Of a DNA stretch of 64,000 bases, positions 41,831 to 54,958 are shown piece after piece (the stretch's first letter is position 1; every line of letters starts with the position of its first letter). The stretch covers positions 496,001 to 560,000 of the forward strand of contig BROG01000480.1 of the NCBI GenBank assembly GCA_030159075.1, given 5' to 3'. The notes beneath the pieces were generated by a model. The model was not told the origin of the DNA and searched no databases. It worked only from the letters and a program-made list of their open reading frames with translations. The stretch is from Atrina japonica (taxonomy: Eukaryota > Mollusca > Bivalvia > Pterioida > Pinnidae). A program made the translations under genes and the position numbers.

Positions 41831-42773
41831 TATCATGCAAATCTCTCGTATATCGCATAGTCTGTTGATCCAATACAATTCCTAATTTGTTTAAAAGCCT
41901 CCATCTGATTGGTTGACGAAAGCGAGCACCGTTTACTCGCATTGGCTGAGGCTTCATGAATAATAAAAATATGTTCGAGAGATTTTTACGAGTTGATGTT
42001 ATGTTATGCTAAGTTGTTAATTGGGAACAAGTCAAAGCACATTTTGCAGTATGGGGTTAATAACACATTATATTGACGCAAAATTACACATGTATGTGCA
42101 ATTCAGCAGCATAAACTCAACTTCAAGATTGAAATTTCCAAATCACACTTTTATTCGTATATTTTTGCTTTTTAAAATGAAGAAAAATATAGGTCTACAA
42201 GACATGTTGAAATATAAGCTATTGAAGGTCAGTTCGGCGTCATTTATGAATTTTAAGATATTTTAAATTTGCTTTAGAATGTCACTTTTCAATTATGTTT
42301 TTCCATTAAACACTTGTAATAGAATTGACATTAAAAGCGATAGACTGGACTGTTAACAATTCTTGTGCACGATTAATATGCAAATGAGTTTTGGTCACGT
42401 TTCCCTTACTGTGTATTGGCAAGATCTGTCTGTGAAGTTGGGCATAAAAGTCATTCCTCATTCGCGTGATCTTAACTGATGGAAACTCGCATGTGGGCAA
42501 CGGGTAGGAAAGAGCATAGCGGTTCCGGACCGTGGTTTGTGTACCATCTTGATTGATCAGTACTACGAAATCAAACCCCGCCTAAGTCTAACGACCTGAT
42601 CCCACGTCTTGATTTCCAGAGGTCCGTTTTTGTCCAATTTTGACAAGATAGTTATCTATATCCTGGACATTCAAAAGATTCATACTTTGGTATCAGAGTT
42701 TTTATATGTACAATTAGTTTTATCCAATGAATATGGTTTTGAATAAGGAAAATAAGTTTATATTTTTATTGTG

Positions 42774-42816
<43 letters not shown>

Positions 42817-43604
42817 TTAATGTGACCACGCAGAAGATAGATAGATTGTTAAATAAAATTTCATATTTAATCAATGATAGTATGTTTTGAATTCACTATT
42901 TTTCATTTTATCCCCTAATTAGTTAAGTATATAATAAACTATATGTAACCGATGCTAAATGTCCAAAACTTGCTGTTGCGACATTTTAATGAAATTGCCA
43001 TTTGGAGGAGATATAACAGTTTTATATCTGATTAAATTGAAGAACTAAGTACAATTTAATCATATTAATTTTGTGTTAGGTGATGTGTGTTAAAAAGGGG
43101 GAGGTTGAAATAAATTGCTTAAACAGTTCAAGACTGAAACTTTCTTGTGAAAACATGTACTTTATATAAACATTTGATGGTTATACACAGAAAAGTCGAT
43201 ATTACCTAACAACTTATCGTTACAGGTAGTAGAGTATGAAAATGTTGAACCTATGGCAACACTATCTAGTACATACTGAATATGTGTAGGAATCTGAAAG
43301 TAGAATTAGTTTGTTTATGTTACAACTGAAGTAACTTGAATTTCGTTAAAACGTATATATTAAATTGAAATTTTATTTCAAAGATCAAAAGATTTGATAA
43401 TTGTTCATCTAAAATCCTTGACATTTTTAATTGTAGACGCCTTTGTCTTATTTGCAAACGTCAAAAGTGTTGGGTTATCTTTCATTAAAATCAGTTTCTT
43501 TTCATTTTAAATTGACTGATTTGGGGCAATATTTTTCTAATTAATATTTTCCTTTAGAAAAAATATGATTAGTCATTGAATATTATAGTAAGGGTTAACC
43601 GTGT

Positions 43605-43610
<6 letters not shown>
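41430..43610. other. Host DNA with simple repeats
   Basis: It contains (AT)n at about 41,755-41,830, (AC)n at 42,774-42,812 and an inverted RT-element 3' end at 42,588-42,708 (plus-strand orientation, GGTATCAGAG end at right). No gene was recognised. Confidence 0.5.

Positions 43611-43611
<1 letters not shown>

Positions 43612-43684
<73 letters not shown>
43612..43684. repeat. (GA)n microsatellite
   Basis: About 73 bp of AG repeats just left of the duplicated segment. Further (GA)n tracts are at 44,081-44,172 and 57,521-57,620, at corresponding places in the two copies but of different length and structure. Confidence 0.95.
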
Positions 43685-43687
<3 letters not shown>

Positions 43688-44078
43688 TCTGTATTGGGGA
43701 ATAAATTGTAAATTTGTTTTTTTATGTTTTACATCAAGTCCTTATTTTCTGTAAGAATTGCTTAGTTAATTGGAATTGCAATTTAAATAACACATTGATA
43801 ATGATTGTTTCATACCTATTTCTTCATTCTCTCTCTCTCTCTCTCATCTTTATTTAGCAAAACAAATCTTGGCTTTCTTAGTACAACTACACACCACTAG
43901 TTATGTGATCGACGGATCATCTAGACAAGTCTTGTACTTTATATGCACTACACAATCTACCCAATTAACTGTTGACAGGTAAATAATGTGATTTGATAGG
44001 TAGGACACCAGCGTGATTGATGTGTCAAATGTAATATTTAAGCATTCAACTTACAGTCACTTGGGTAGGAGCATATCT

Positions 44079-44109
<31 letters not shown>

Positions 44110-44136
44110 GACATTGAGAGAGAGAGAGAGAGAGTA

Positions 44137-44175
<39 letters not shown>

Positions 44176-45044
44176 AACATTGGATGTCTCGTCTCACTTG
44201 TAGAGTTGTACTGTTTTAGTTCATTTTTTCTGTTAGGACTTTTATGTTAATTTGATCATATAAATATTACAACCTTGTTAACAACCGATTCTTTTATTGT
44301 TTCATACCCATCATGTATTTTGTTATACAAACACATAAAAAGACTCTCTATACGGCAAAACAAATCTTGGTTTTCTTGGTACAAATACACACCTCTAGTT
44401 ATCTAATTCGTTATCACCATAAACCATGTATTTTGTAAGCATTACACAACCAGCCAATAAACTATTTGCAGGTAAACCATGTGATTTGATATGTTGCTGG
44501 TATGACAACAGCTTGATTGATATGTCACTTTTGATCTTTAATCACTCAACTCTCGGGCCAGGTGATAATTTTGTTTTCTGTTTTTGGGGGTGGGTGGGGG
44601 ATTGTTAAGTTAACTGCACTTACAACTCACTGATAGTAGTTATAAGCATTTCTTATTCTGCTTCACACACGCAAAATATTGTCCAGCGCGATATCTCCAC
44701 ATATAATGAAAAGTTTCATACTTTGACTTTTTCTACATTGATGCCCATAGTTTATACAAAGTCTTCACCAATTGTTTTGACATTTTATCTATTATCCACA
44801 CTCCCGTGTCTTGATAGGAAAATGCAATAAATTAGATTTTTCAATAGAAGTATTTAAAAAATAGAATTGATATGGAAATATGTGAAATAATCCATTTAAA
44901 AATTCATTATTGCATTGGATTCATGATTTTTTTTTCAGTTGGTACTTTATTCTAGTAAAGATGAGAATAAACATAAAAACATTCTTGCATTGTTTTTGGT
45001 TAATTTATTTCAAATATTGAGCGAGTGTTTACAGTATGTACTAT

Positions 45045-45106
45045 TTATCCTCCGTACGCGGCAACTTGTCCAAAGGGACCTGAAAATATAAAATAAGTTA
45101 TATATA

Positions 45107-45194
<88 letters not shown>

Positions 45195-45728
45195 AGATAC
45201 AAGAGTATAAAACATTATATATAAAGCACTAAAATGACTAACGACACAACAATGAGAGAAAGAAATTATCTCGGTGCTTAATTATCCTGGAGTGTAGATC
45301 AAACTGAAATCAATTCTTTAATTTAAAAACACATGATTTTTAACTCTAGTAAAAATATCCTATAATATTGCTCAAACTGAAGTATTTCTTAAGCAACCAT
45401 GGTGTAGTCAATAAAAATGATTAACAACCCGTCCGTCCATTCGTCCGTTCATCCATCCTACTATATATCTAACTATATATAATTTTCTTTATCTTAAGAA
45501 TCTGAAAAAATATACATAAAATAAAACACTCGTATTACCTAGAAATATCGTCAGGATCCAGACTAAAGCAAATATCGACAGAATAGGCGCCAAGTCCAAA
45601 GTGTTTGACGCCTCATTGTTGGTTGTGGGGGTGGTGGCAGGCAAAGGGGCAGGGGGTAGGGCTTTCACTCTATTTGCCATGTACGACAACAGCAAACAAA
45701 TGGCTAAAAAATGAAAAAAGGTTCTCAT
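45045..45728 (-). CDS. Thr-rich signal-peptide/TM minigene, paralogue 2
   Basis: The exon 45,539-45,733 begins after TTTTTTGCAG, with ATG at 45,726-45,728; its donor is CTAG|GTAATA. The last coding exon is 45,045-45,079 after ATATTTTCAG. Phase 1 joins to LGPFGQVAAYGG and stop. AATAAA on the minus strand lies near 45,004-45,009. The product has a signal peptide (MRTFFHFLAICLLLSYMANR), a Pro/Thr/Asn linker (LPPAPLPATTPTTNN) and a hydrophobic helix (LAPILSIFALVWILTIFLG). A TATAAATA on the minus strand at ~45,913-45,921 and a possible donor at 45,797-45,798 suggest a 5' exon. The linker differs much more from paralogue 3 than do the two ends. Confidence 0.8.
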
Positions 45729-46147
45729 CTTTCCTGCAAAAAAAAAAAAAAAAAAAACAAAAACAAACAAAAAACAGTAAATATGTATGTATATGTACCG
45801 GGATAGAATTTAATATTTTAGATCTCTCCAATTAATACCGTGCGCTTCATTAATTATCAGTCACCGTCTGTCTTTCAATGCATCGTGACTCGGTTTTGAA
45901 TCGAGAACCACTTTATTTATAGTAGATGCTCTACCACATTTATATTGCCATTACCTTTTAAACATAATAAGAATATGCTCTTGTGTTCCTTGTCATCGCA
46001 AAAAAACAATAGGTGTTTAAACACAAGTGTCAGTTTCACTTGGACACGTGACAATATTTTTGTGCTAAAGCTTTTCCATTAGCAAACACAAGACAAAAAT
46101 GTAGCGTAGCGCTGATCAGTAATATCACATCTTGTGGTTAATTAAAT

Positions 46148-46312
46148 TTTCAGTTGTAAATAATATTCACAATACAAAATTATATGTTTACAAAAAAGGC
46201 CAAAACGATAGTATCTGTCACAAAGACTTCGGCAGTTGTAAATAATATTAACAATACAAAATTATATGTTTACAAAAAAAGGCCAAAACGATAGTATATG
46301 TCACTAAGACTC
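46148..46312. repeat. ~84-bp tandem repeat, two copies
   Basis: The unit contains CAGTTGTAAATAATATTAACA and GGCCAAAACGATAGTATCTGTC. The matching place in copy B (59,645-59,890) has three copies. Confidence 0.85.
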
Positions 46313-48269
46313 GTCATTTGAGCTTGAATTTTAAAGGGGCACTTAGCAGTTTGTTTTTGATTTTGTTTTTTGAAAACTTTTATTTTCCTATTTTACTACT
46401 CAGCTTGATATACAATAACAAAAGAAATGATAATGATAAAAAGATATACACAGGCATAAAAATTCTTAAATTCCTATATATTTTGTGAAAACTGCTTGAG
46501 AAACCCATGTTTGTCACTTTTTCACTTGCAATTGATTAACCCAACCTTAGTTTTTGAATATGAATATCACACTGGACCTCGCCTTATTTTCACAATATAT
46601 ATATACAGGAATGTAAGATTTTTTATGGCTGTGTATACCTCTTATATGTTAATGTTTATTGTACATCAAGTACAAGTAGTAAAATGAGAAAAAATCTAAA
46701 TTAGTATTTCTTTTGGTTAACATAGCTAATGCTCCTTTAATATAAATGCATATTTCTGACAAAAAGTGACGGTATGTTTGAAACCGTGGAAGTGAAAATC
46801 CTATCTCAAATTACAGCGAGTAGGTCTACCAAGATTAAGCGGCACATCCAGGTTCTGTCAGTATCCTAAACAATACTATGTATTGTTAAAAATAGGTGTG
46901 TACAGGTAAAATATTTTCCATTGCTATGATTTCATGCAATATTCTATCTATGATATTCATGTACCACCGAAAACTAGCTTGTCACCCCTGTTATTGTTAA
47001 CTTGGACTCGCCGTGTTTGTAAAGACGTGCCAATGTATTTTGGTAGAAAAAAAATTCCCGCTGTATATATCGGCAAAAGTTCTCACGTATACTGCAGACT
47101 TCAATCTACGTAGCCTCAAGGTAAAAAAGGTTTCAATTTGTTGATCTCTGACATTTGCAAACGCATAATTGCCAAAATGGGTTTCTCAATCAACTTTTAC
47201 AAAATATATAAGAATTTAATAATTTTTATGCCTGTGTATACCTCATTTTTGTTATTGTACATCAATCTTTTTAGTGAAAAAAGAAAGAAAATGTTTTGGA
47301 AAACAAAGCTAAGATAAATAATTAATAAATAATTGTAATATCTACCTGTGAACACGATCACTATCCAGGTAAAAGTATGATGAACACGTGCTAACTTCAC
47401 TATTTGGTTGCTATTTATATATGTCTCAAATGACGAAATTTCTATAATATATGTGTATGTACTTCTTGGGGACATAACATTTCTTGAATTTCATTAAGTT
47501 CATCATTGCAGCGATATATAAAGCTAATGGGGATTGGTGACTCGACGGTTTAATATAGAGCAAAGCGCATATACGCGATGTCCTCAGGCGTCTCATAGGT
47601 CCTGCTTACTGTGTCAACTAATCGGGGGAAATCCGCCATTTTCAATTTACGCTTGGAGTAGCATCACCTCAAAAATCATAGGATAATTAGCCATACAACA
47701 ATCAGAAGAGGAAAGAAGTTGTTATTATGATAAAGTTTATATGTCTAGGTAACCAAATACACCGATTTAGCGATTGAAAGTAATTAAATATTTACATAAT
47801 CAAGGCAGTTTAACCGAAACAATAGGATCTTGTTATGAAGCGAATTACATCAATCGCCGAGAACCATACCATATTGGAGAGCTAAAAGCATTGAAATTAT
47901 TGAATCACTTCGGATGAGATGCTAATTATTTAACTATTATGAAGTGAGTTATTCTAAAGCAGAAAGTTCGATGATTTTTATTTAAAAACTTAGATAGAAA
48001 ATCACCCATTTATAAGCCTCATATGGTACGCTACTTTTAAAAATATTAAAAAAAAATGTGGAAAAATCAAATGCAAAGTTTACTTATTTCACACTTGATC
48101 TTATCAAAGTACTCAGTAATTGTGAAGCACATATGCTTATTCTGTTTATTGATTTGAAATTTACTACGATGTACCGATTTTTAAGTGATTAATCGAACAT
48201 TTATTTAGAGCTACGACGAAGACGAAATGGCGGAATGATCTGCTTGAGTTTTTATTGATATCAGTTGTA

Positions 48270-49137
48270 ACATGGTTGGTTAAAAAACTTTTTTGTTTCT
48301 GCATAAAATAAACCTGTTGCTTGTCATTTGTGAAGTTGAAATATTAACATTTTGAAGTACGCGATAATTTTTTTATTAATATTTTTCTTTTTTCTTTTTG
48401 TTATTTTGAAATTTAGGGATTTTAACGTCCATTTTAAATTATTATCACCTCTGATTTTCTCAATTACCCTGAAGGATGAAATTTTTACCAATTTTAAGTG
48501 CAAAATGTGCTTGATTATTGTGACATTAACTTTGTAAATAGGCATATTCATATTTAATTGCAGTTTACAAGGTTTAAACTTCAAGGAATTAACAGAAAAT
48601 TGAAATAGGACTGGCAATGTCTGAATGGCAGATTTGGCTGTAAAAATGTACCGGGTAGGTCTTAAAAACATTTTTTTTCTGCATCAAATAAACCTATTGA
48701 TTGTCAGTCGTGAATTTGATATATTAAAATTTTAAAGTACTCAGTTAATGTTTTATCAATATTTTTCTCCATTATTTTTCATATTTTAAAGTTAAAGTAT
48801 TTTACCGTCCATTTAAATGATTTTGAGACCAAAAAATGACACTTCAGATTTTCTCAGTTACTCTGAAAAATAAAATTATTTACAATTCTAAGTGCAAAAT
48901 GTAATTGAGTATTGTAACACTAACTTAGTACATAGGAATATTCATATTTGATTGCAGTTTACAGGATTTTGAATTATTGAAAATAGTATTGTGAAAATAT
49001 CGGGATGGCAGAGTTTGCTGCAATGTTGTATTTTTATATAGTTGTAAATTGTTGGCCTAAATGGTTTTTTTTTAATTCATGAAGTTAAAATATCAAAATT
49101 TTGCATTACATTTCTATTTGAATTTTTTTTGTTTTTG

Positions 49138-49169
<32 letters not shown>

Positions 49170-49455
49170 TTAATTTTAAAATCAAGTAATTTTATCATCC
49201 ATTTTGTATGGAAGGCACTGAAAGAGACAAAAATTGTCGATTATGATTTTCTCAATTACGCTGAAGAATAAAATTATATACAATTTTTAGAGTGCAATGA
49301 AAAGCTGACTTACTATACAGGCATGTTCATATTTTATTGCAGTTTACAGGGTTTAAGCCTTAAAGGGATTAACAGAAAAATTAAATAAGACTGAAAATGG
49401 CAGAATGGCAGAGTCGGCTGCAATGTTATACTTTTATACAGTTGTGAAAAGGTTG
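48270..49455. repeat. Three ~390-bp tandem units inside the transposon
   Basis: Each unit runs from TTAAAAAACWTTTTTTTCTGCAT, through TTTTCTCARTTACYCTGAA, to ATTGCAGTTTACARGRTTT and GAATGGCAGA. Units differ by roughly 15-25% and indels. The rest of 49,460-51,250 is A/T-rich without recognised genes. Confidence 0.75.
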
Positions 49456-51252
49456 GCCTAAAAACTATTTTTTTTAATGTTTAGTTATAATTGAGAATAA
49501 CAGTTTAATGAGATTAGGGAATAAATGTGATGATACATTAAGTTAAAAAATGAATAGAAACCTGACATGTAAATTCAATAAATTCTCTTTATTTAAAATT
49601 GTCATTGAAATACATGTACACTCGGTGTATTTGTTTTTTTTTTGTTTTTGTTTTTTTTTCAATTAAAGAAAATCGGTACATCATTTGAAAACATCACTAT
49701 ATTCAAAGTATAACATATTTATGGATTAACATTAAAGAATATTATTATATAATGTTTATATATCATTGTATAATGTCAAGGACAATCCTTAGAGTTTATT
49801 TACTGACATGCATTTTTCTCTTAACAGGATGCTCAAGAAAGGAAGACTTAATTTTGTTTGGCTTGGAAAAGGGAGATTTAGAAGTGTTTAATGAAGAAAA
49901 ATTTTGCAGTGTGACAAATAACAATAAAATGATGAGACATGTGTCCCATAAGATACAGATGACAAAATAATAAATATGATTGTGAGTGAAAGTGATTACA
50001 GATTTATGTATCTTGATGTTCAGTTACATGTACATGCACTGGATTATTTACAGATACATTATGATTATCTTGGACAAGGGGAAAAAGTTATAGAAGGATA
50101 ACTGGATGGCAGTGATGAATTGTTGAGTTACAGTGACTATGTAACAATATTGTGGAACTACATGTATGCAATTCATTGTAGAACTTCATGTATCTTAAAT
50201 GAAATAAAATCCAAGAAATTGATAAATTTTTTTTTTTATTTCATGTGTCTGTTCTTCCAAGAGGTCACTTTTTAAAGTGCAGTGTTACTCAACAGGATTT
50301 CAGTACGCAAACATGTTTCTTTCATCCAAGCTCTGCACATAGTTATACCTTTATTAGCAGACTAGAAAAAAATAATACCCTTGGAGTGACATAAATAAGT
50401 TTGCAAAATTTATTTTCTCTATATATTCTTAGTAAATTCATGTTTTTTTCCACTAGAATTCATTGCTTTACCAATTTTAATAAAGAAAATTGATTCACAT
50501 GAAGGTGAGGGTTTCGTTCTTATGTGTTAGAAATCCCATTACAATCTGTAATTTATTTCAGGATGGGATACATTAATTTTCATGTGAGGTTTATTAATGG
50601 ATAAGTAATGTATTTTTAAGTAATTCATGGATGTAAACAAACGGAAATATTAAAATTAGGCCCACACTTCAAGGGTTATACATGTATGTGTCATTTATTG
50701 ATTTTCATTAATTTTGGGTATCTACCAAATTTGGAGGACAAATCACACAAATGCAGGGTTACTAAGGTGATATTCATCTTTGCGAACTCATTTATGTCCT
50801 AATATTGTACATGTACATCATTTGGAAACAGCAAAAATCTGACATGGTGATGCAAGAATAATCCTTACTATTCAGTATTATGCAATTAATCCACAAATAT
50901 AAAAAATTTAATTTTATAGTAATGAATCAAATTCAACCAAACAAACACGGGTTTATACTTGGAAAACTTATCAGGATCAGGATTTACTTGTACAATAATG
51001 TCCATACTTTTTCAAATTTTAAAATTAAGAACCCAGGATAATCAAATTTTTTGTTATTCTGTCAAAAATGACAATAATTGTTGTTTAAAACAGTGTCAGA
51101 AATGTGTATAAAAATATAAACATCATACCAAAGTTACAATGATTTCATTTCAGATATGAGCTTAAATATTTTTCATTTTTCAACTGTCTGAATTGTTTAA
51201 ATATTTCCAATATCAACTTATTTCCTCCAAATTTAAAAGAAAGCAATTAATA

Positions 51253-52240
51253 TAAAAACCTCAGATACCAAAGTGTAAATCAATAGAATGTCCAGGACAT
51301 AGATACAAATCCGATAAAAAATGGACAAACAGACCTCTGGAAACCAAGAGGTGGGATCAGGTGCCATGGAGGAGTAAGCATCCCCTGTCGACCGGTCACA
51401 CCCGCCGTGAGTCCACAGTCAAGTCCAGTGAAACACGTGAGGAGTGTATCCTCGTCACAATTGGTACAGACGTCTCAACAACCGCCAACGAAAAGGCAAC
51501 TCAACATTTCACTTAGTGAAAACAGAGTAGTCGCAAACAAGACTATTATACCGACCGTAAAACTTGCGGAACGTTGACATTAAACGCGGTTTTCGATATC
51601 CTTGTGTCAATAATTTGTCAAGTGAGTGTAGTTTACCTCTGTATATGAAATCTTCAAATGTTGTGCACGCCCTGGCATATTCGGATCATTTGTGAAATAT
51701 AAACTCCATATGCAGGTGACTGAGGTATATTACTACTTAATATGGAAAAATTGACGATGGAAAGCCGAAATCGTCGCGTTTATCGTATAGCTTCGTAGCT
51801 AATTTCCATCTGTGTTTATGTTAAGTAAAATGTCTAAGTATGAAGCGTGTGTGCTTGATTCTGTTGTATCTTTAATTTCTAGTTCGCTGGGATATATATC
51901 GCATTGACATATGTATGAAAATTGTCATTATTAATTGACAAAACGTCGTCGATATATCTAAATGTCAAATTAAAAGACACCGCTAGCTTTTTCTTCTTTT
52001 GATTCAGCAGTTTCTGAATGAAGGCTGCTTTATGAATAAAGGAACAGGTCGGCCAATAAAGGAGCAAATTGGTTCCCATGGGAATGCCGACAGTTTGTTG
52101 AAAGACCACGTCTCCGAACATTACAAATATATTGTCTATTAGAAATTCCAGCATGTTTTTTATATCAACTTCAGTATATTTATGTGTAGAATCAGAGTGG
52201 TGTTCTAATTGTCTAATAGATCTATTTAAATACTCAATTT
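51253..52240 (-). pseudogene. Reverse transcriptase fragment with 3' end (longest copy of the dispersed element)
   Basis: On the minus strand, HHSDSTHKYTEV is followed by MLEFLIDNIFVMFGD, QQTVGIPMGTN and FNLTFRYIDDVLSINN. These are the RT fingers/palm with the YIDD catalytic box. Between GIPMGTN and FIQKLL the reading frame is shifted for about 16 codons and returns: the other frame shows APLLADLFLYS, expected for the family. Downstream, broken frames read YLDILLNIN, TKLYDKRDDF and NIPQSPAYGVYISQM. The last ~180 bp are the dispersed repeat found elsewhere in the window. The family is very common in bivalves; Penelope-like is my guess, not shown here. Confidence 0.8.
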
Positions 52241-54639
52241 TCTATTCTCCCTGCATGTTTGGAAATTATATACCAAAGATACTTACCTGTGTAGACATAT
52301 TGTAAAGTGGGAATTTTATTGCTTGCATAGAATTATATAATTATTATATCACATGCTAAATTAACATATTCAGAAATACCTTCTTTTGCACTCCACTCAA
52401 ATGTTTATTTTTTAATCATGTGTAAGAAATGTGTAAATTTGAGTTTTAAGAAATAGTTAATAAAATTTATTCAGAAGTTAATAAATATAAAACATATTTA
52501 TTATGATTTTATAAGTATCTGAGTGGTGGTTTAAAAGGGTGGAGAGCAAAAATATTCGAAATATTGTTTATTACACCTACATGGCTACATGCTTAACTCA
52601 GGAAGTGATCTGCAGTATTATTACTCTGCGGAAGTTCAACACCCAAAACGAGTGTCCTTTATCTGTGTTTACTGCAAATACCACATACCATCGCTTTTAT
52701 CAGAACAGATAAAGCTAATCCCCTTGATGTTTAAATAAATGTAGGTGCCATGTATTTTCCACACCTTAGTGCTGTGGGATTACGACATGTTCCTGATAGA
52801 ACTGAAATTATACACAAACGTAAAAACAAGATATTTTGCCGATTTACATCTCCGGATATGTTATACATTACATCTTTTTGTTCGGTTTGAAAATTCTTTT
52901 TATTTGTTAATCTAATAAAATTGAGAGGGGATTGCGTAAATATCAAAAAGATTTTGATTCTAGACTAGTATTTACTTTAGTAGATCAAGAATCTAAAAAT
53001 AAAAATTTGCTGGCACATTTCTGAGTCAATTTCTAATATTTTTCTACGCTATTCATTTATTTTGAATTGTTACAATGGTACCTTTTTCGGTTATTTTTTA
53101 AAACTCGTGATTTGTGAAACATTTAATGTTTTAATGTAGTAAATCTTTCCTTGCTCTCAAGTCACCGAGTAACATTTTCACGATACACATACGAACGATC
53201 AATCTAGTTGTCGGTCCTTGCTGGTGCCAGCAGCTTCTCAACTTTTACACGACCGACAACTCTGTATAAGAGATTTGTCTCGATTACGTCCCTTCTGGCT
53301 GTTTGCGCGTTACTAACTGGTTTGCGCCTGCGCGGCGAGTGTCGATTTAAACTGGGTCACTTATTTGCATATCAAAAGGAGACATCCGCTCATAACTGGA
53401 AGAAGCGCGAGTCACCAATCCCTATTAGCTTTATATATCGCTGATCATTGGTATGCGCTTGTTTCGCACTTTAAGAAGTAGGCGTACTTAAAAAGTGCTT
53501 ATCAACCATGAAATATTAGCTGCTGCCTAGAAATAGGATCCGTCTGTCCCTTTACTTTGTCCAGGTCATATCTTCCTCACTCAAGATTACTTTGTTGAAC
53601 GCCTGAAATCGTCAGTAAGGAAGTTATATGGTCGATATTTGGATCTTGTTCAACAACATAAAGTCTCTCTTTCACTAAATTTTCACGGAGATTGACCTTT
53701 TTACTGAACTCGATAGAAATTCCATGTAACATTTGCACCGGATGTGGCGTGCAAACAGGGGACGCTGACTCCTTCCGGACACCGGGTCCCATCCTGTTTG
53801 GGATTCGCAATTGTACTTCATGTTGAGACCATTGGTATATATAATTTGTCGTATTATAATAGACATTGAGTTTAAATTATCCAGTGGTACACCTTTTTTA
53901 TTTCTTCACTAGCTGGACTCCCTATATTTGGTCAAGTAGGTTGCTATTTTTGTCAATTTACGTTGAGGAAAAATGCACTCATACAACCCTTATATGTTTT
54001 TTATTTGTCTGGGTATCTATTTCATATAGTATTTGCGGTATGCCCCAGTTCTCCATTTAGCCCCAGAAATTAGTACTAATCCTTTAAGTTTTTCCTTTCT
54101 TATGTTTTCAAATTCATTTTTGTATCTTAAAATACTTTCAGAGTTGTCACAATGTGATTTCTCTAAATCTTCTATCTTTTTTCTGAAGTTTTTATATTTG
54201 TGTATTTTTTCTTTTTTTCTTTGCCGAAGAAAATATTGTAAACCCTCTTATATTCATTAATAAAATTTCAAAAAATAATTGTTCCCTTATGGTGAATAAT
54301 GTATGGTCATATTAGCGAACTTAAGTCAATTATGCAACATTATGTTGTTTGAATCTTTGTTTTCAAATAAGCATGGAATATGATCAGGTATTGCCTTTCA
54401 CTCATATTGTACGAAGATTTTATTTCGCGCATTCACATTTTCAGACATATTCGCATATACAACAATTCGTATGTACATAACACACATTTATCCATGAAGA
54501 GTAGATCTTTTCTCCGATTTGTTCCATTTCGTTCAATTTTGCCCGGATAGTGACTATAACAGACATTCGGGAAAAGTCACCTCCGGTCAGTTCGTAAATT
54601 TATATCGGTTACCCATGAAAATAACGAAATTCAATCCTC

Positions 54640-54958
54640 AATGAAAATGATTGATTGTTGTTTTACATCCCGTCAAGAAGTTTTTGCTTATAGTGAAATG
54701 TAACCGACTTTAGGTGAAGTGCCACAAATTTTGACCTGCATTGTGGGTTATTTTACGTGCCACGCCTTCCGCGACACGTGACCTCAGTTTTCAGTCTCAT
54801 CCGAAAGACTCGTGACTTTCACTTCGTATGTCGAGCGCTTGGCGAAGGAACAGTCATTACCAGTTTCAAAATCTTTGAAATCTTTGGGAATCGAACCCGT
54901 GACCTTCCGCTTGTGAGTCGAACGCTCTACCACTTGACAAACACAAGCGGTCACAATG
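54640..54958 (-). mobile_element. tRNA-derived SINE
   Basis: Read on the minus strand, the head has TGTCAAGTGGTAGAGCGTTCG (A box) and GGTCACGGGTTCGATTCCC (B box, 54,888-54,906), then a body ending TTGACGGGATGTAAAACAAC. The B box is intact. Its duplicate is at 62,770-63,085. Confidence 0.8.

Larger units (their letters stand above)
43720..47508. repeat. Segmental duplication copy A, left part
   Basis: Matches 57,160-61,319 along nearly its whole length, including the paralogous gene, with mostly point differences. Unequal parts are the (GA)n and (AT)n tracts, a ~160-bp block present only in copy B (58,695-58,860), the ~84-bp repeats and the MITE in copy B. Confidence 0.93.
47509..53443. mobile_element. 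5.9-kb TIR transposon, non-autonomous, with exact ends
   Basis: The left end CAGCGATATATAAAGCTAAT... and right end are 36-bp inverted repeats with one mismatch. They are flanked by the direct repeat ATCATTG (47,502-47,508 and 53,444-53,450). The homologous empty site with one ATCATTG is at 61,313-61,319. CAGCG...CGCTG ends recall hAT elements, but a 7-bp target duplication is not typical of hAT (8 bp), so the class is left open. No transposase was recognised. Inside are three ~390-bp tandem units (48,270-49,455) and a nested RT fragment. Confidence 0.88.

Noticed and set aside
49752..49970. Signal-peptide-like frame MSRTILRVYLLTCIFLLTGC inside the 5.9-kb transposon
   Set aside because: No splice donor, no continuation into a matching exon and no relative in the window; chance is likely in A/T-rich DNA.
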